From NCBI GenBank assembly GCA_946415475.1, contig CAMKSQ010000014.1, positions 1-43,916 on the forward strand: 43,916 nucleotides of DNA, given 5' to 3'. A program made the position numbers and the translations under genes. The notes beneath the pieces are model-generated. The model had not been told where the DNA came from. It worked only from the letters and a program-made list of their open reading frames with translations, and searched no databases. The stretch is from an uncultured Bacteroidales bacterium (lineage in GTDB: Bacteria; Bacteroidota; Bacteroidia; Bacteroidales; UBA932). Of this stretch, positions 16,903 to 25,776 are shown in pieces (position 1 is the stretch's first letter; each line of letters begins with the position of its first letter).

Positions 16903-16910
16903 TACATTTG
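16903..16910 (+). promoter_or_regulatory. -7 box of the AraC-type regulator
   Basis: TACATTTG is a perfect TAnnTTTG. It ends 4 nt before the GTG at 16915, so the transcript should begin at or within a base or two of the start codon. Confidence 0.6.
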
Positions 16911-16914
16911 TTCT

Positions 16915-18057
16915 GTGAAACAAGGGTTTTTCATCATTACCACCGTTTGCGTAGCGCTTAGCTTGTGGCTTTCGCGCTATATCCCTGCTGGTGTCTTCGA
17001 GCAAATCCTTTCTCCGCTCCTGTTTACCACCACGGTTACCGTGGCGTTTTTCGGCTCATTCCTTGTTTTCAAACATGCGGACGGCCTGCGTATCCGGAGA
17101 GTATGGGGCTGGACGCTCCTCATCTGGGGTCTGATCGACTTCATCTATCTTGCCGGCGATATATTTGCCCATTCTCAGATAATGGATATGGGTGCCCAGC
17201 ATATCTCTACCATAGAGCTGTTTTTGGGCAACCTGCTGGGCTGGGTGCTGCTGATGTATCCTACGGAAGCCGTTCGGCCCGGATGGCTGTCGGTCAAGAC
17301 CGGGCTATGGCAATTTCTTCCCATCTATGTGCTGGTAGGCCTGGATTACCTGATTCCCCTAAGCCTGAGGCCCCTTATCGCGTTATATCCTTTTGCGCTC
17401 ATTCCGCTGCTTATTACCCATGTCCGCACGTATAAAAACTGGTGCGAAGAGAATTTCTCCACCCTGGACGCGTTTGATGTCCAGTGGATTGTCCACTACC
17501 TGTGGATGGTAACACTGGTGGGCGTCAATTATATTTTCATCTGCGTCACCCAGGCCCCGGCACGCGGCTTTACCCAGCTGTGGTTCACGATTGCCATGTT
17601 CGCCTACAGTACGGAACAAATCCTTTACCGCAAGGACCCTTGGGAGATGGTGCGTGGGCGGGAAAAGGCAGAGGAACCGGCGCCGGAGGCCATGACGGAA
17701 CCCGCGCCCTCGCCCGAGAACAGTGAACTTCGCCAAAAGCTGGACCTTTGGATGGAGGAGGAAAAGCCCTATGTCAATCCGGCTTTCCAACTGTCGGACC
17801 TGGGGGCGGTCCTGCCCATGAACCGGACCTACCTTTCCCAGTTTATCAAGGCGGAATACGGCTGCACGTTTTATCAGTTTGTGAACCGGTATCGCGTGGC
17901 AGAGGCCAAGCGCCTGAAACTGGAGCAGCCGGAACTTAAAATGGACGAGATCGCTGCGCGCTGCGGCTTCTCTTCCCGCACGGTTTTCTCCAACGTGTTC
18001 ACCCGCGAGGAAGGCCTTTCGCCCCGCGAATGGTATAAAAAATGTAATCCTGCGTAA
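16915..18057 (+). CDS. membrane-bound AraC-family regulator
   Basis: 380 aa from GTG 16915. The first 235 residues hold about six or seven hydrophobic segments (VCVALSLWLSRYIPAGVF, LLFTTTVTVAFFGSFLVF, and others to FTIAMFAYSTEQILY). A charged linker follows, then an AraC HTH (about 275-378) with FQLSDLGAVLPMNRTYLSQF and MDEIAARCGFSSRTVFSNVF. This 7TM-AraC layout is common in Bacteroidota for regulators that sense at the membrane. It follows the MACPF genes on the same strand with its own promoter, so it may control them, but it could act elsewhere. Confidence 0.88.
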   Translation: MKQGFFIITTVCVALSLWLSRYIPAGVFEQILSPLLFTTTVTVAFFGSFLVFKHADGLRIRRVWGWTLLIWGLIDFIYLAGDIFAHSQIMDMGAQHISTIELFLGNLLGWVLLMYPTEAVRPGWLSVKTGLWQFLPIYVLVGLDYLIPLSLRPLIALYPFALIPLLITHVRTYKNWCEENFSTLDAFDVQWIVHYLWMVTLVGVNYIFICVTQAPARGFTQLWFTIAMFAYSTEQILYRKDPWEMVRGREKAEEPAPEAMTEPAPSPENSELRQKLDLWMEEEKPYVNPAFQLSDLGAVLPMNRTYLSQFIKAEYGCTFYQFVNRYRVAEAKRLKLEQPELKMDEIAARCGFSSRTVFSNVFTREEGLSPREWYKKCNPA

Positions 18058-18152
18058 AAAATTACGCCAAAAAAAACATTCTGCGTCAATTTCTGCCCGG
18101 GCCTGGCCCTGGCCAGCCTCGCTCTGCCCCACCGCTGCAGGGCGTCTGCGCC

Positions 18153-18286
18153 TCGTCCTTAATAATGCCCGAAAACAAGGACGAACGGGGCAAAATGGCG
18201 GTGTCGTCCTTATTTTCGGGCCCAAACAAGGACGAGAGGGGCAACCCGGCGGTGTCGTCCTCAAAATCGGCCCGAAACAAGGACGA
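18153..18286. repeat. 51-bp tandem repeats with alternating inverted 8-mers
   Basis: TCGTCCTT/C occurs at 18153, 18204 and 18255, and AAGGACGA at 18177, 18228 and 18279. The spacing alternates 24 and 27 nt, a strict 51-bp period. Each unit can fold as an 8-bp stem with a 16-nt loop. The linkers (19 nt, ending GGCGGTG) are similar but not identical. The intergenic stretch 18058-18356 holds these repeats, a terminator and no gene I can support. Confidence 0.85.
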
Positions 18287-18300
18287 GAGGAGCTAAGTGC

Positions 18301-18337
18301 GAAAAAAGCCCGGGACTCGGCGGAGCCTCGGGCTTAA
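18301..18337 (-). terminator. terminator of the Rpn-family gene
   Basis: GAGCCTCGGGCTT (18323-18335) pairs with AAGCCCGGGACTC (18307-18319) with wobble pairs. The minus-strand T tract corresponds to the A run at 18302-18307. Confidence 0.75.
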
Positions 18338-18356
18338 ATGTGTGACATGCATGCGT

Positions 18357-19349
18357 TTACTGTTGCAATGCGTTGATTTCTTCCGGGGTTAGTTCTGTCA
18401 CTTCTGCGATCTCCGACACCTCATACCCCCGTGCGAGCATATTTCTGGCACTATTCAATGCCCTTTCTTTGCCCCCCTCCGCACGTCCTTGCTCTCGTCC
18501 CTCTGCACGGCCTTGCTCCAGGCCTTCCTTGAAGCCTTTTTGCTCGTGGTATTCACCGATGACCAGTTTTTCGTAGTCTGTAACCATGGCGTTGAGATAT
18601 ACTTTTAGTTGTTCTTCCTCAAACTGTTCCGTGCGTGCAATCTCGAAAATGGGCTCAAAATCGGATGCATCGCGAGGGACTCCTGCAAATTTATACAAAT
18701 TTCTGAAAAGATAGCACCATCGTTCCGCATTTGTTTGCGCCGCCTCCCATCCTTTTTGGAAGCGGGGCAGTTCCAGGTAGTAGAATTGGAGCTTGGTGGT
18801 CATGACATCCTCCGGCCACCGCTCATCCCTGAGGCGATACTTGAACAGGAAATCATCGGCCGGGACTGGCGTAGGATGAGCCCGTTCGTAATCGGCAACG
18901 CAAATGACGTACACCGTGTTCAGAATGTACTTTTTGTCCTTCCGCTTGATCTGTTTCTGGATGAGGGAGCAGCCGTAGAAGAGCAGGCGGTCGTCCATGT
19001 CCGACTCCGGGAGTCGCTGCATCTCGCAGAGGAACTTTTCCTTGGTGGTTTTGTTGGTGCAGATGACATCGAAGACCGCGCGCTTTTCTTTCTCGCTGCG
19101 GACGGGGATTTCATTCGGCAGATACTCAAGGGTGTCCACGTGCACGGGAAGGATGTCGTTGAGGAGTTTAATCATGGCTTCTTCGTGCCCCAGAATGTAC
19201 TTGAAGCTCCAGTCCACGCGGAAGTCCATGAAGGGGGCAATCTGGCTGGGGTTGTCCAGGAGTTCCTGCACGCGGGCATCCAGTTCGGAGGGGGTGGCGA
19301 AGAGTTGTTTTTCTATTGCAGGGTCCAGTTTGTACGTTTTGTGTTTCAT
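18357..19349 (-). CDS. Rpn-family PD-(D/E)XK nuclease/transposase-like protein
   Basis: 330 aa. MDFRVDWSFKYILGHEEAMI and the motif FDVICTNKTTKEKFLCEMQR match the Rpn/PD-(D/E)XK family (often labelled putative transposase), with Asp and Glu-Met-Gln as the likely metal site. Residues about 270-305 contain the repetitive EQGRAEGREQGRAEGGKE hinge and then a helical end with ELTPEEINALQQ. Rpn proteins nick or degrade DNA and promote recombination, and copies are numerous in Bacteroidota genomes. No inverted repeats or second element gene flank it, so it is a solitary gene. It has its own promoter and terminator. Confidence 0.88.
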   Translation of the reverse strand: MKHKTYKLDPAIEKQLFATPSELDARVQELLDNPSQIAPFMDFRVDWSFKYILGHEEAMIKLLNDILPVHVDTLEYLPNEIPVRSEKEKRAVFDVICTNKTTKEKFLCEMQRLPESDMDDRLLFYGCSLIQKQIKRKDKKYILNTVYVICVADYERAHPTPVPADDFLFKYRLRDERWPEDVMTTKLQFYYLELPRFQKGWEAAQTNAERWCYLFRNLYKFAGVPRDASDFEPIFEIARTEQFEEEQLKVYLNAMVTDYEKLVIGEYHEQKGFKEGLEQGRAEGREQGRAEGGKERALNSARNMLARGYEVSEIAEVTELTPEEINALQQ

Positions 19350-19377
19350 AGATGACAGGTTTAAAAATGGTCATCTG

Positions 19378-19385
19378 CAAAAATA
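19378..19385 (-). promoter_or_regulatory. -7 box of the Rpn-family gene
   Basis: TATTTTTG on the minus strand, 28 nt upstream of ATG 19349. Confidence 0.55.
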
Positions 19386-19515
19386 TACAAACAATAGGGA
19401 CATGGCAGGTAGAAACGTGAATTTATTCGGGAACTTTTCGACCGATTATAGTGAAACAAACAAAATTTTTCTGTGAGGTGGCTGCTAAACTCCTGATTCT
19501 CAGTGAAATGCTAAT

Positions 19516-19544
19516 AATCCTCGTTCAGATTTTGAACGAGGATT
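19516..19544. other. 12-bp perfect hairpin in intergenic DNA
   Basis: AATCCTCGTTCA (19516-19527) pairs perfectly with TGAACGAGGATT (19533-19544) around loop GATTT, with no T tract after it. The surrounding stretch 19386-19743 shows no supported gene. The minus-strand open frame at 19500-19754 looks like a decayed coding end (TAKILTNNNLQHNPRSKSE) that I cannot assign. Confidence 0.6.
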
Positions 19545-19743
19545 GTGTTGTAAGTTGTTGTTGGTCAGTATTTTAGCCGTCACGGTGTCCTGGCCGTCTA
19601 CACGGCAAAAGCCACCTTGCCCGTCCATGGCTTCCACCTCGCCCGCAGAGGGCATCCCCGGCTTCGAAGGTCCACTCTTTGGACCCTCGGAGGCAAAAAT
19701 AATCCCAAAATGAAGCCGCGCATCAAATGGGGAAAATTTTTCG

Positions 19744-19751
19744 TATATTTG
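19744..19751 (+). promoter_or_regulatory. -7 box of the NMT1-type gene
   Basis: TATATTTG ends 8 nt before ATG 19760. The longer open frame from 19727 starts upstream of this box, so it is unlikely to be translated. Confidence 0.6.
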
Positions 19752-19759
19752 CAAGTTGG

Positions 19760-20713
19760 ATGAAACGTTTTACCCTCATACTGTTAGCCGCACTGGTGGC
19801 GCTTCCGCTTGGAGCCCAGAAGAAAAAGCCCAAGCAGGACATGATTGTATTTACCCCGCAGTGGACGGCGCAGGCACAATTTGCCGGCTATTATGTGGCG
19901 CAGGAGCTGGGCTTCTATGAGGCGGAAGGCATTAAGGTCTCCATTACGCATCCCAACGTCACCCAGAACGCGGAGAGTCGCTTCCGTTCCAATCTGAGCC
20001 AGGCTACAACGCTGCAACTGGCCCAGGCTGTCGAATTCTCTGCCAATGGTATCCCCTTGGTGAACATCCTGCAAACCTCCATGAACAATGGCATGGTGGT
20101 GATTTCCCGTCGGGGAAAGGATCCCATGAAACAGCAAAATGCCAAGGTGGGCATCTGGGCCGGTGGTTTTACACAGCTTCTGGAGAGCGTAGCGGTACAG
20201 GCCAACCTGAACTTTGACTGGATTCGCGCGGCCAACATGGTCAACCTTTATATTGCCGGTGCGGTAGATGCCATCGCAGCCATGTCCTACAATGAGTTCT
20301 TTCAGGTACGCCAGGCTGGGTTCAACATTCCGGAAAACTGTGTTTACCGTCTGTCGGAGCACGGCTACAACATCCAGGAGGACGGCGTGTACATGTCCCG
20401 CGCCTATTATGAGAAGCACAAGGAGCAGGCCGAGAAATTCGCCCGCGCCAGCCGTCGTGGCTGGGACTATGCCGCCGCTCATCCGGAAGAGACCCTGGAC
20501 ATTGTGATGCGCTATGTGGAAAGGAACCATATCGCCACCAACCGTATCCTCCAGCACCTGATGCTCGAAGAAATCCTGGCCCTGCAGCTGGATCCGGATT
20601 CCCATGAACGGGAGTATCGGATTCGTGAGGATATGCTGCAACTGGCCAATGAGGTTATGTTGAAAGGCGGCCTTATCCAGCGCCCCGTAACCATGGAGGA
20701 GCTTTGCCAATGA
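19760..20713 (+). CDS. NMT1/THI5-like solute-binding protein
   Basis: 317 aa from ATG 19760. The signal peptide MKRFTLILLAALVALPLGAQ directs export. The mature part starts MIVFTPQWTAQAQFAGYYVA, QELGFYEAEGIKVSI, the hallmark of the NMT1/SsuA family that binds thiamine precursors, sulfonates and similar small molecules. VGIWAGGFTQLLESVAVQA lies in the binding cleft. No permease or ATPase lies nearby. Instead the stop overlaps the ATG of an RsbU-like phosphatase, so the protein probably serves as a ligand sensor feeding that enzyme. The ligand cannot be read from the sequence. Confidence 0.88.
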   Translation: MKRFTLILLAALVALPLGAQKKKPKQDMIVFTPQWTAQAQFAGYYVAQELGFYEAEGIKVSITHPNVTQNAESRFRSNLSQATTLQLAQAVEFSANGIPLVNILQTSMNNGMVVISRRGKDPMKQQNAKVGIWAGGFTQLLESVAVQANLNFDWIRAANMVNLYIAGAVDAIAAMSYNEFFQVRQAGFNIPENCVYRLSEHGYNIQEDGVYMSRAYYEKHKEQAEKFARASRRGWDYAAAHPEETLDIVMRYVERNHIATNRILQHLMLEEILALQLDPDSHEREYRIREDMLQLANEVMLKGGLIQRPVTMEELCQ

Positions 20714-22641
20714 GCAAGTTAAAAGAAATACGGTGCTCCTTGTCCACCCGCCTGAGTATGTGGATCGTGTTCTTTGCGGCGGCCATTTTTGTGGCCTCGC
20801 TGGGCTATACGGGCGTGGTCGCACGCCGCGCCGTGCGCCGGGAAGCCATCCAGGGTGCCAAACGCGTGCTGGAGAACACGGTGATTCGGGTAAACGGCAT
20901 CCTGGAGGACGTAGAACTGGTGGCCGACAATCTGGAGAACCGCATTTACAAGAACCTGGACAACCCGGATGCCATGTTCGAGCTCTCCCGTGAGGTGGTC
21001 ATCACCAATTCTTTCCTCAACGGTTGTTCCATTTCTTTCGAACCGTTTTTTTTCCCGGAAAAGGGCCGCTATTTCTCGGCCTATTCCAACAACAACGGAA
21101 AAAACGTGTATACCCAGCAGGAGGGCCAGGACAGCTACCAGTATTTCTATCTGGACTGGTATCTGCTGCCTAAGCTCATGGGACAGCCTTGCTGGACAGA
21201 GCCCTACACGGATCAAGAGGAGTTCGATGACAGCACCATGGACTCCAAAATGATGGTGTCCTACTGCAAGCCCCTCATCGGGAACGATGGCAGTTTTGTA
21301 GGTACGCTTTCCCTGGATATCTCCCTGGAATGGCTTTCCAAGACCATATCGTCCGTAAAACCTTATCCGCATTCCTATTCCATTCTGGTGGGCCGCGGCG
21401 GCTCGTTTTTGGTGCACCCGGATCCCGAGAAACTCTTTTATCAGAGCATTTTCACGGAAGACCTGGTGAGCCCCAATCCCAGTATACGTAAACTGGGAGA
21501 GGATATGCAGGAGTGGAAAGAAGGCATGCATGAGCTGTTCTTTGGCGAAGAAGACTGCTTTGTTTTCTACAAGCCCATGATGACCACCGGTTGGAGCGTG
21601 GCCATCGTTTGCCCGGAAAGCGACATCTTTGGCGGTTTCCATCGCTTCCAGAACATTATTCTGGCCATTGTACTGGTGGGCTTGCTGCTCATGTACGTGG
21701 TCTTCTATATGATTATCCGCAGGCAGCTGAATCCGCTCCGTACGCTGGCTGTGCAGGCAGAGACCATCGCTTACGGTAACTTCAACACAGAACTTCCGCC
21801 CACCCGGCGCAACGACGAAGTAGGCGTGTTAAGCCGTTCGTTCGCAGAGATGCAGACCTCCCTGGTGAAGTACATCGACGAGCTTACCACCACCACGGCC
21901 AAGAAAGAGCGCATTGAGGGAGAACTGCACATCGCCCGTTCCATCCAGATGGATATGGTGCCGCGCGTGTTCCCGCCGTTCCCGGATCACAAAGACGTGG
22001 ATTTGTATGCGTTTATGTCTCCTGCAAAGGAGGTTGGGGGAGACCTGTACGATTACTTTATCCGCGACGAACAACTGTACTTCTGCGTGGGCGACGTAAG
22101 CGGCAAGGGTGTGCCGGCCAGCTTGTTCATGGCGGTGGCCTGCAACCTGTTCCGCGTGCTGTCCTGGCAGGGGAATCCGCCGGCAGAGGTGGCCCGTCAG
22201 ATTAACAACGAGATGTCCCAGCACAACGAGCAACTCATGTTTGTGACGCTGTTCATCGGCTGCCTGGACCTCAAGACCGGCCGCCTGGACTTCTGCAACT
22301 GCGGCCACAACCCGCCGGTGCTCTTTACGCCGGAGCCGCACTTCATGACTTGCCAGCCCAACACGCCCATCGGCATTATGCCCGGCTATGCCTTTGAGGG
22401 CCAGACCATGGAGAACATGCGCGGCGTCCGTATTTTCCTGTACACGGACGGCTTGAACGAGGCAGAGAACGTGGCGCACGAGGAATTTGGCAACGAGCGC
22501 ATGATGAACGCCCTGGCCAGTCTTCCGGAAACCGAAAGTGCACAGGGCGTTGTGGAAAAGGTGCACGCCGCAGTGGCGTCGCATGTGGGCATCGCAGAGG
22601 CCAGCGATGACCTCACCATGCTCTGTATTAAACTCTCTTAG
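20710..22641 (+). CDS. membrane sensor with HAMP and SpoIIE/RsbU-type PP2C phosphatase
   Basis: 643 aa. ATG 20710 overlaps the stop of the binding-protein gene (ATGA). TM1 is near residues 15-38, with a large Cache-like periplasmic domain to about 310, TM2 (ILAIVLVGLLLMYVVFYMII, about 316-336), HAMP (RRQLNPLRTLAVQAETIA to about 390) and a SpoIIE phosphatase from ELHIARSIQMDMVP (about 406) to the end. Metal ligands are visible in EVGGDLYDYF, GDVSGKGVPASLFM and ASDDLTMLCI. Such enzymes dephosphorylate anti-sigma-factor antagonists. No antagonist or anti-sigma kinase gene is in the window, so the output partner is unlinked. Its end overlaps the convergent DUF975 gene by 4 nt. Confidence 0.92.
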   Translation: MSKLKEIRCSLSTRLSMWIVFFAAAIFVASLGYTGVVARRAVRREAIQGAKRVLENTVIRVNGILEDVELVADNLENRIYKNLDNPDAMFELSREVVITNSFLNGCSISFEPFFFPEKGRYFSAYSNNNGKNVYTQQEGQDSYQYFYLDWYLLPKLMGQPCWTEPYTDQEEFDDSTMDSKMMVSYCKPLIGNDGSFVGTLSLDISLEWLSKTISSVKPYPHSYSILVGRGGSFLVHPDPEKLFYQSIFTEDLVSPNPSIRKLGEDMQEWKEGMHELFFGEEDCFVFYKPMMTTGWSVAIVCPESDIFGGFHRFQNIILAIVLVGLLLMYVVFYMIIRRQLNPLRTLAVQAETIAYGNFNTELPPTRRNDEVGVLSRSFAEMQTSLVKYIDELTTTTAKKERIEGELHIARSIQMDMVPRVFPPFPDHKDVDLYAFMSPAKEVGGDLYDYFIRDEQLYFCVGDVSGKGVPASLFMAVACNLFRVLSWQGNPPAEVARQINNEMSQHNEQLMFVTLFIGCLDLKTGRLDFCNCGHNPPVLFTPEPHFMTCQPNTPIGIMPGYAFEGQTMENMRGVRIFLYTDGLNEAENVAHEEFGNERMMNALASLPETESAQGVVEKVHAAVASHVGIAEASDDLTMLCIKLS

Positions 22642-23375
22642 GCCAGGCCGCCGTTCAGGGCGTAGTCTGCCTTTACTTCCTCATAGAAAGCAGCTTTGGC
22701 GCTGTAGTAATAAGGCCCCATCCAAAGGAAGCCGAGACCGAAGGTGAGGATACTCAGGATAAACCAGCCAATGAAACTGAGCTGCAGCCAGAACAGATCG
22801 AACTTGTGCCCGCGCATCATGAAACGGCTGCGGTCGATGGCCTCGCTGGCGCTCAGTTCCGGATTCTCTTCCAGGATGTACGGCGTCATGGAATAGGAAT
22901 AGGCCTTGACGATGCCGGGAATGATGAACAGGAAGCTCCACAGGACGATGAAGATGCTCGTTAACAACAAGCCCCATACTTTGTGCCAGTAGTTGGAGAA
23001 ACCGATGTGGATGGTGTTGTACAGCAGGTTGTTCTCCTTGGCCACCACCAGGCGGCGGAAGGCGTTGGCAAAGCCAAGCGCAATGGGGGAGAGCAGGAAA
23101 ATCTGCAGCAGGGTAGTGGTGCCGGAAGTGCCGCTGGCGCGGCGTTGGAGGGTCAAGTATTCCGGGCTCTGGATGAAGGAAGCCATCTGGGAGACGGAAC
23201 GTGCGTTACCCATGTTTTCCTGCGTATATTGCGACACTTTTACGGTGCTATAGGCCGTAGGGGAGGTAATGGCTGCGGCCAGCAGAATATAGGCGAGAGT
23301 AAGGATAACGGCTTTTCCCCAGTTTCCACGGAGGGCTTCCAGGGCTTCATTCTTGAAAAAATGGTTCGTTTTCAT
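22638..23375 (-). CDS. DUF975 family membrane protein
   Basis: 245 aa from ATG 23375 (MKTNHFFKNEALEALRGNWG). The 36-nt longer frame would place the start inside the promoter. It shows about five or six hydrophobic helices. LFIIPGIVKAYSYSMTPYIL, ENPELSASEAIDRSRFMMRG and HKFDLFWLQLSFIGW are the conserved core of DUF975. The function of the family is unknown. It shares a divergent promoter region with lemA and overlaps the phosphatase gene tail to tail by 4 nt. Confidence 0.88.
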   Translation of the reverse strand: MKTNHFFKNEALEALRGNWGKAVILTLAYILLAAAITSPTAYSTVKVSQYTQENMGNARSVSQMASFIQSPEYLTLQRRASGTSGTTTLLQIFLLSPIALGFANAFRRLVVAKENNLLYNTIHIGFSNYWHKVWGLLLTSIFIVLWSFLFIIPGIVKAYSYSMTPYILEENPELSASEAIDRSRFMMRGHKFDLFWLQLSFIGWFILSILTFGLGFLWMGPYYYSAKAAFYEEVKADYALNGGLA

Positions 23376-23398
23376 CGTAAAGTATTGTTTTCTATTGA

Positions 23399-23425
23399 CA
23401 AATTTACGCATTTTTTAGATATTTG
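23399..23425. promoter_or_regulatory. divergent promoters of DUF975 and lemA
   Basis: Minus strand: TAAATTTG at 23399-23406, a full match 24 nt before ATG 23375. Plus strand: GATATTTG at 23418-23425, an imperfect match (GA in place of TA) 22 nt before ATG 23447. Confidence 0.5.
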
Positions 23426-23446
23426 TATGACAAAAAATTTTAAACT

Positions 23447-23989
23447 ATGCTTTGGATTATCATCGCCGTTGTCGCAGTACTGGTACTGTGGGTCATTTCT
23501 GTTCAGAACAAGCTCGTTAAAAGCGACGAATTCTGCAACAATGCCTTGAAGCAAATCAATGTGCAGCAAATCAGCCGCTTCGATGCCCTTCAGGCCCTTA
23601 TCAAGCTCACCCGTGAGTATGCCTCCTATGAGGCCGAGACCCTTCAGAAGATTGTCGATGCCCGTAAAATCACGTCTTCTCCCGCTCCTACGGCGGAGCA
23701 GATCAACGCCAATGAGCAGGCCCTCAAGGAAATCAGCGCCAAGCTCATTGCCGTGGCCGAGGCCTATCCGGACCTCAAGGCCAACCAGAACTACCAGCAA
23801 ACCATGCAGAGCATCGAAAAGTACGAGGAGAACGTCCGTCTGTCCCGTATGACCTACAACGACAGCGTCACCCGCTTCAACCAGCAGGTGCGTTCCTTCC
23901 CGGCTTCTGCCGTGGCCGGCATGCTGGGCTTTGCCAAGCGCGACTATCTGGCAGAGGACACTTCCAAGAAAGACTATCCTACTATCTGA
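23447..23989 (+). CDS. lemA: LemA family protein
   Basis: 180 aa. One N-terminal membrane helix (LWIIIAVVAVLVLWVISVQN) is followed by a long helical bundle with NKLVKSDEFCNNALKQINVQ, RFDALQALIKL, ENVRLSRMTYNDSVTRFNQQ and FPASAVAGMLGFAKRDYL, the LemA signature. LemA proteins are membrane proteins of unclear role. In many genomes they sit next to DUF2207/TPM proteins, as here with the next gene starting 1 nt downstream. Confidence 0.93.
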   Translation: MLWIIIAVVAVLVLWVISVQNKLVKSDEFCNNALKQINVQQISRFDALQALIKLTREYASYEAETLQKIVDARKITSSPAPTAEQINANEQALKEISAKLIAVAEAYPDLKANQNYQQTMQSIEKYEENVRLSRMTYNDSVTRFNQQVRSFPASAVAGMLGFAKRDYLAEDTSKKDYPTI

Positions 23990-23990
23990 T

Positions 23991-25655
23991 ATGAGGCGCC
24001 TGTTAGCCTTTTTAGCGGCCGCTGTCCTGGGATTCGGGGCGGCGGCGCAAAGCGTAGACCGTATCCGCGACGTAGACATCCGAGTGGAACTGCTCTCGGA
24101 TGGTTCCGCCTGGATCACCCAGCAGTGGGACGTAAAGGTGAACGACTCCGGCACGGAGTGGTATATGCCCGTGAGCAATCTCGGCGCCATGACGGTGAGC
24201 GACTTGCAGGTGTCGGAAAACGGCACGTCGTACCAGGCGCTGGGGGAGGAGTGGGATATCGACCGTTCCCGCAGCTGGAAGGAGGGGAAATGTGGCATCG
24301 TCCCTAAAAGAAATAGCGTAGAGCTGTGTTGGGGGCTGGGTGCGGAAGGCTGGCACCTGTGGAAGGCGCGTTTTTACGTGACTGGTCTGGTACAGGCCTA
24401 TGACGATGCCGACGCCTTCAATTTCATGTTCGTGAACCGGGGGATGAGGCCGGCACCGGAGCATGTGCGGGTTACCATCGTCCCGGCCTTTGAGTGCCCG
24501 GAATGGACCACCGACAACACGCGTGTCTGGGGCTTTGGCTTCTATGGCGATATCAATGTAGAGAACGGCGCCGTGGTGGAAGAATCGTCCGAGTCTCTGA
24601 GCTCCTCCAGCGCCGTCATCGGCCTGGTGAAGTTTGAAAAGGGGATGTTCCAGCCTGCCGTTATGGCCGGCGGCCCGTTCCAGGATATGCTGGACCGCGC
24701 CCTGGACGGCAGCTCCTATGGGGAAGATGACAGCATGCCCATCTGGGTCGGCATCCTGATAGCCCTGGTTCTCATCTTTACCTTCGGTTATCTCGTGTAC
24801 ATGCTGGTGGCGATGATCCTGGGTTACAAATGGAAGAGGAAGCTCTTCGGCAAAAGCAAGATTGACGGCTGGTACCGTGACATCCCGCTGGAGGGGAATC
24901 TCCTGGCGGCGGAATACGTGCTGGCAAAAGGTCATCGCTTTGTCTTTACCGCCCCGGCGCAGAACATCATCGGTGCGCTTTTCCTCCGTTGGATCATGAA
25001 CGGAGACCTGCTGGTCCAGCCGGATCCCAGGAACAACAAGCGGGTGAACCTGCTGTTCAAGAGCGTTACTGTTTCGGCCGATGACGTGGAACAGGACCTG
25101 TACGACTGGGCGCGCAGTGCCGCCGGCGACAACCTCCTGCTGGAAAAGAACGAGTTCGAGAGATGGAGCAGGAAAAACGCATCCAAAATGGCCGCCTGGC
25201 CGGATCGCGCGGTAGTCAGGGGTAAAACCTGGTTCAGTAAGAAGGGATACTTTATCAAGGACGATGTGTGCAAGCCGCAGGGTGCTGTGGAGGCCTGTCA
25301 CGTCATTGAATTCCAGAACTTCCTGAAAGACTTCACCCTGAGCGACCAACGTGGGGCGGAGGAAGTCAAGCTGTGGAAAGAGTATATGGTCTATGCCCAG
25401 CTCTACGGCATTGCCGACAAGGTGGCAACGCAGTTCAAGAAGCTGTATCCGGCAGAATTCGCCCGCCTTGCGGAGTCCGCAGGTATGGATATCAACACCA
25501 TGCTGTACACCATGAACTGGACCAACAGCATGAGCACGCGTGCGTTCAATAACGCAGCCAACCGGGCCGGCAGCATCTCCGGCATGGGTGGCCACACCTC
25601 CTTCGGCGGCGGTGGCGGCTTCTCCGGCGGCGGCTTCGGCGGTGGCGCCCGCTAG
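23991..25655 (+). CDS. DUF2207 membrane protein
   Basis: 554 aa from ATG 23991, 1 nt after the lemA stop. Signal peptide MRRLLAFLAAAVLGFGAAAQ. The extracytoplasmic DUF2207 domain contains DVDIRVELLSDGSAWITQQW. A TM pair or long helix near 255-283 (IWVGILIALVLIFTFGYLVY) is followed by a cytoplasmic winged-helix-like part. The tail is glycine rich (SFGGGGGFSGGGFGGGAR), typical of the family. An operon with lemA is clear. The function is unknown and a role in envelope upkeep is only a guess from the pairing. Confidence 0.9.
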   Translation: MRRLLAFLAAAVLGFGAAAQSVDRIRDVDIRVELLSDGSAWITQQWDVKVNDSGTEWYMPVSNLGAMTVSDLQVSENGTSYQALGEEWDIDRSRSWKEGKCGIVPKRNSVELCWGLGAEGWHLWKARFYVTGLVQAYDDADAFNFMFVNRGMRPAPEHVRVTIVPAFECPEWTTDNTRVWGFGFYGDINVENGAVVEESSESLSSSSAVIGLVKFEKGMFQPAVMAGGPFQDMLDRALDGSSYGEDDSMPIWVGILIALVLIFTFGYLVYMLVAMILGYKWKRKLFGKSKIDGWYRDIPLEGNLLAAEYVLAKGHRFVFTAPAQNIIGALFLRWIMNGDLLVQPDPRNNKRVNLLFKSVTVSADDVEQDLYDWARSAAGDNLLLEKNEFERWSRKNASKMAAWPDRAVVRGKTWFSKKGYFIKDDVCKPQGAVEACHVIEFQNFLKDFTLSDQRGAEEVKLWKEYMVYAQLYGIADKVATQFKKLYPAEFARLAESAGMDINTMLYTMNWTNSMSTRAFNNAANRAGSISGMGGHTSFGGGGGFSGGGFGGGAR

Positions 25656-25776
25656 TTCAGGATGGCAGCATGGCGCAGGTCCGCCGAAAGTACCCCGTCC
25701 CGCGCCACTATAGCACGTACAAGGCACATTCCTGGCGCCGGTCACCCACACAAAAACTGACCGGCGCCATATAATA

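Noticed and set aside
18086..18280. Small minus-strand protein with 17-residue repeats
   Set aside because: The repetition follows from the 51-bp DNA period in all frames. No start signal or promoter supports translation.
18153..18286. Possible CRISPR array
   Set aside because: The repeated unit is an 8-mer pair within similar 51-bp units. The intervening sequences are not unique spacers and no cas genes are near.
18357..19349. Insertion sequence around the Rpn-family gene
   Set aside because: No terminal inverted repeats or target duplication are visible near its ends, so I list only the gene.
19500..19754. 84-aa minus-strand open frame
   Set aside because: No start context. Part of it is a perfect hairpin and no family is recognised. 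It may be a decayed gene end, but I cannot support it as a gene.
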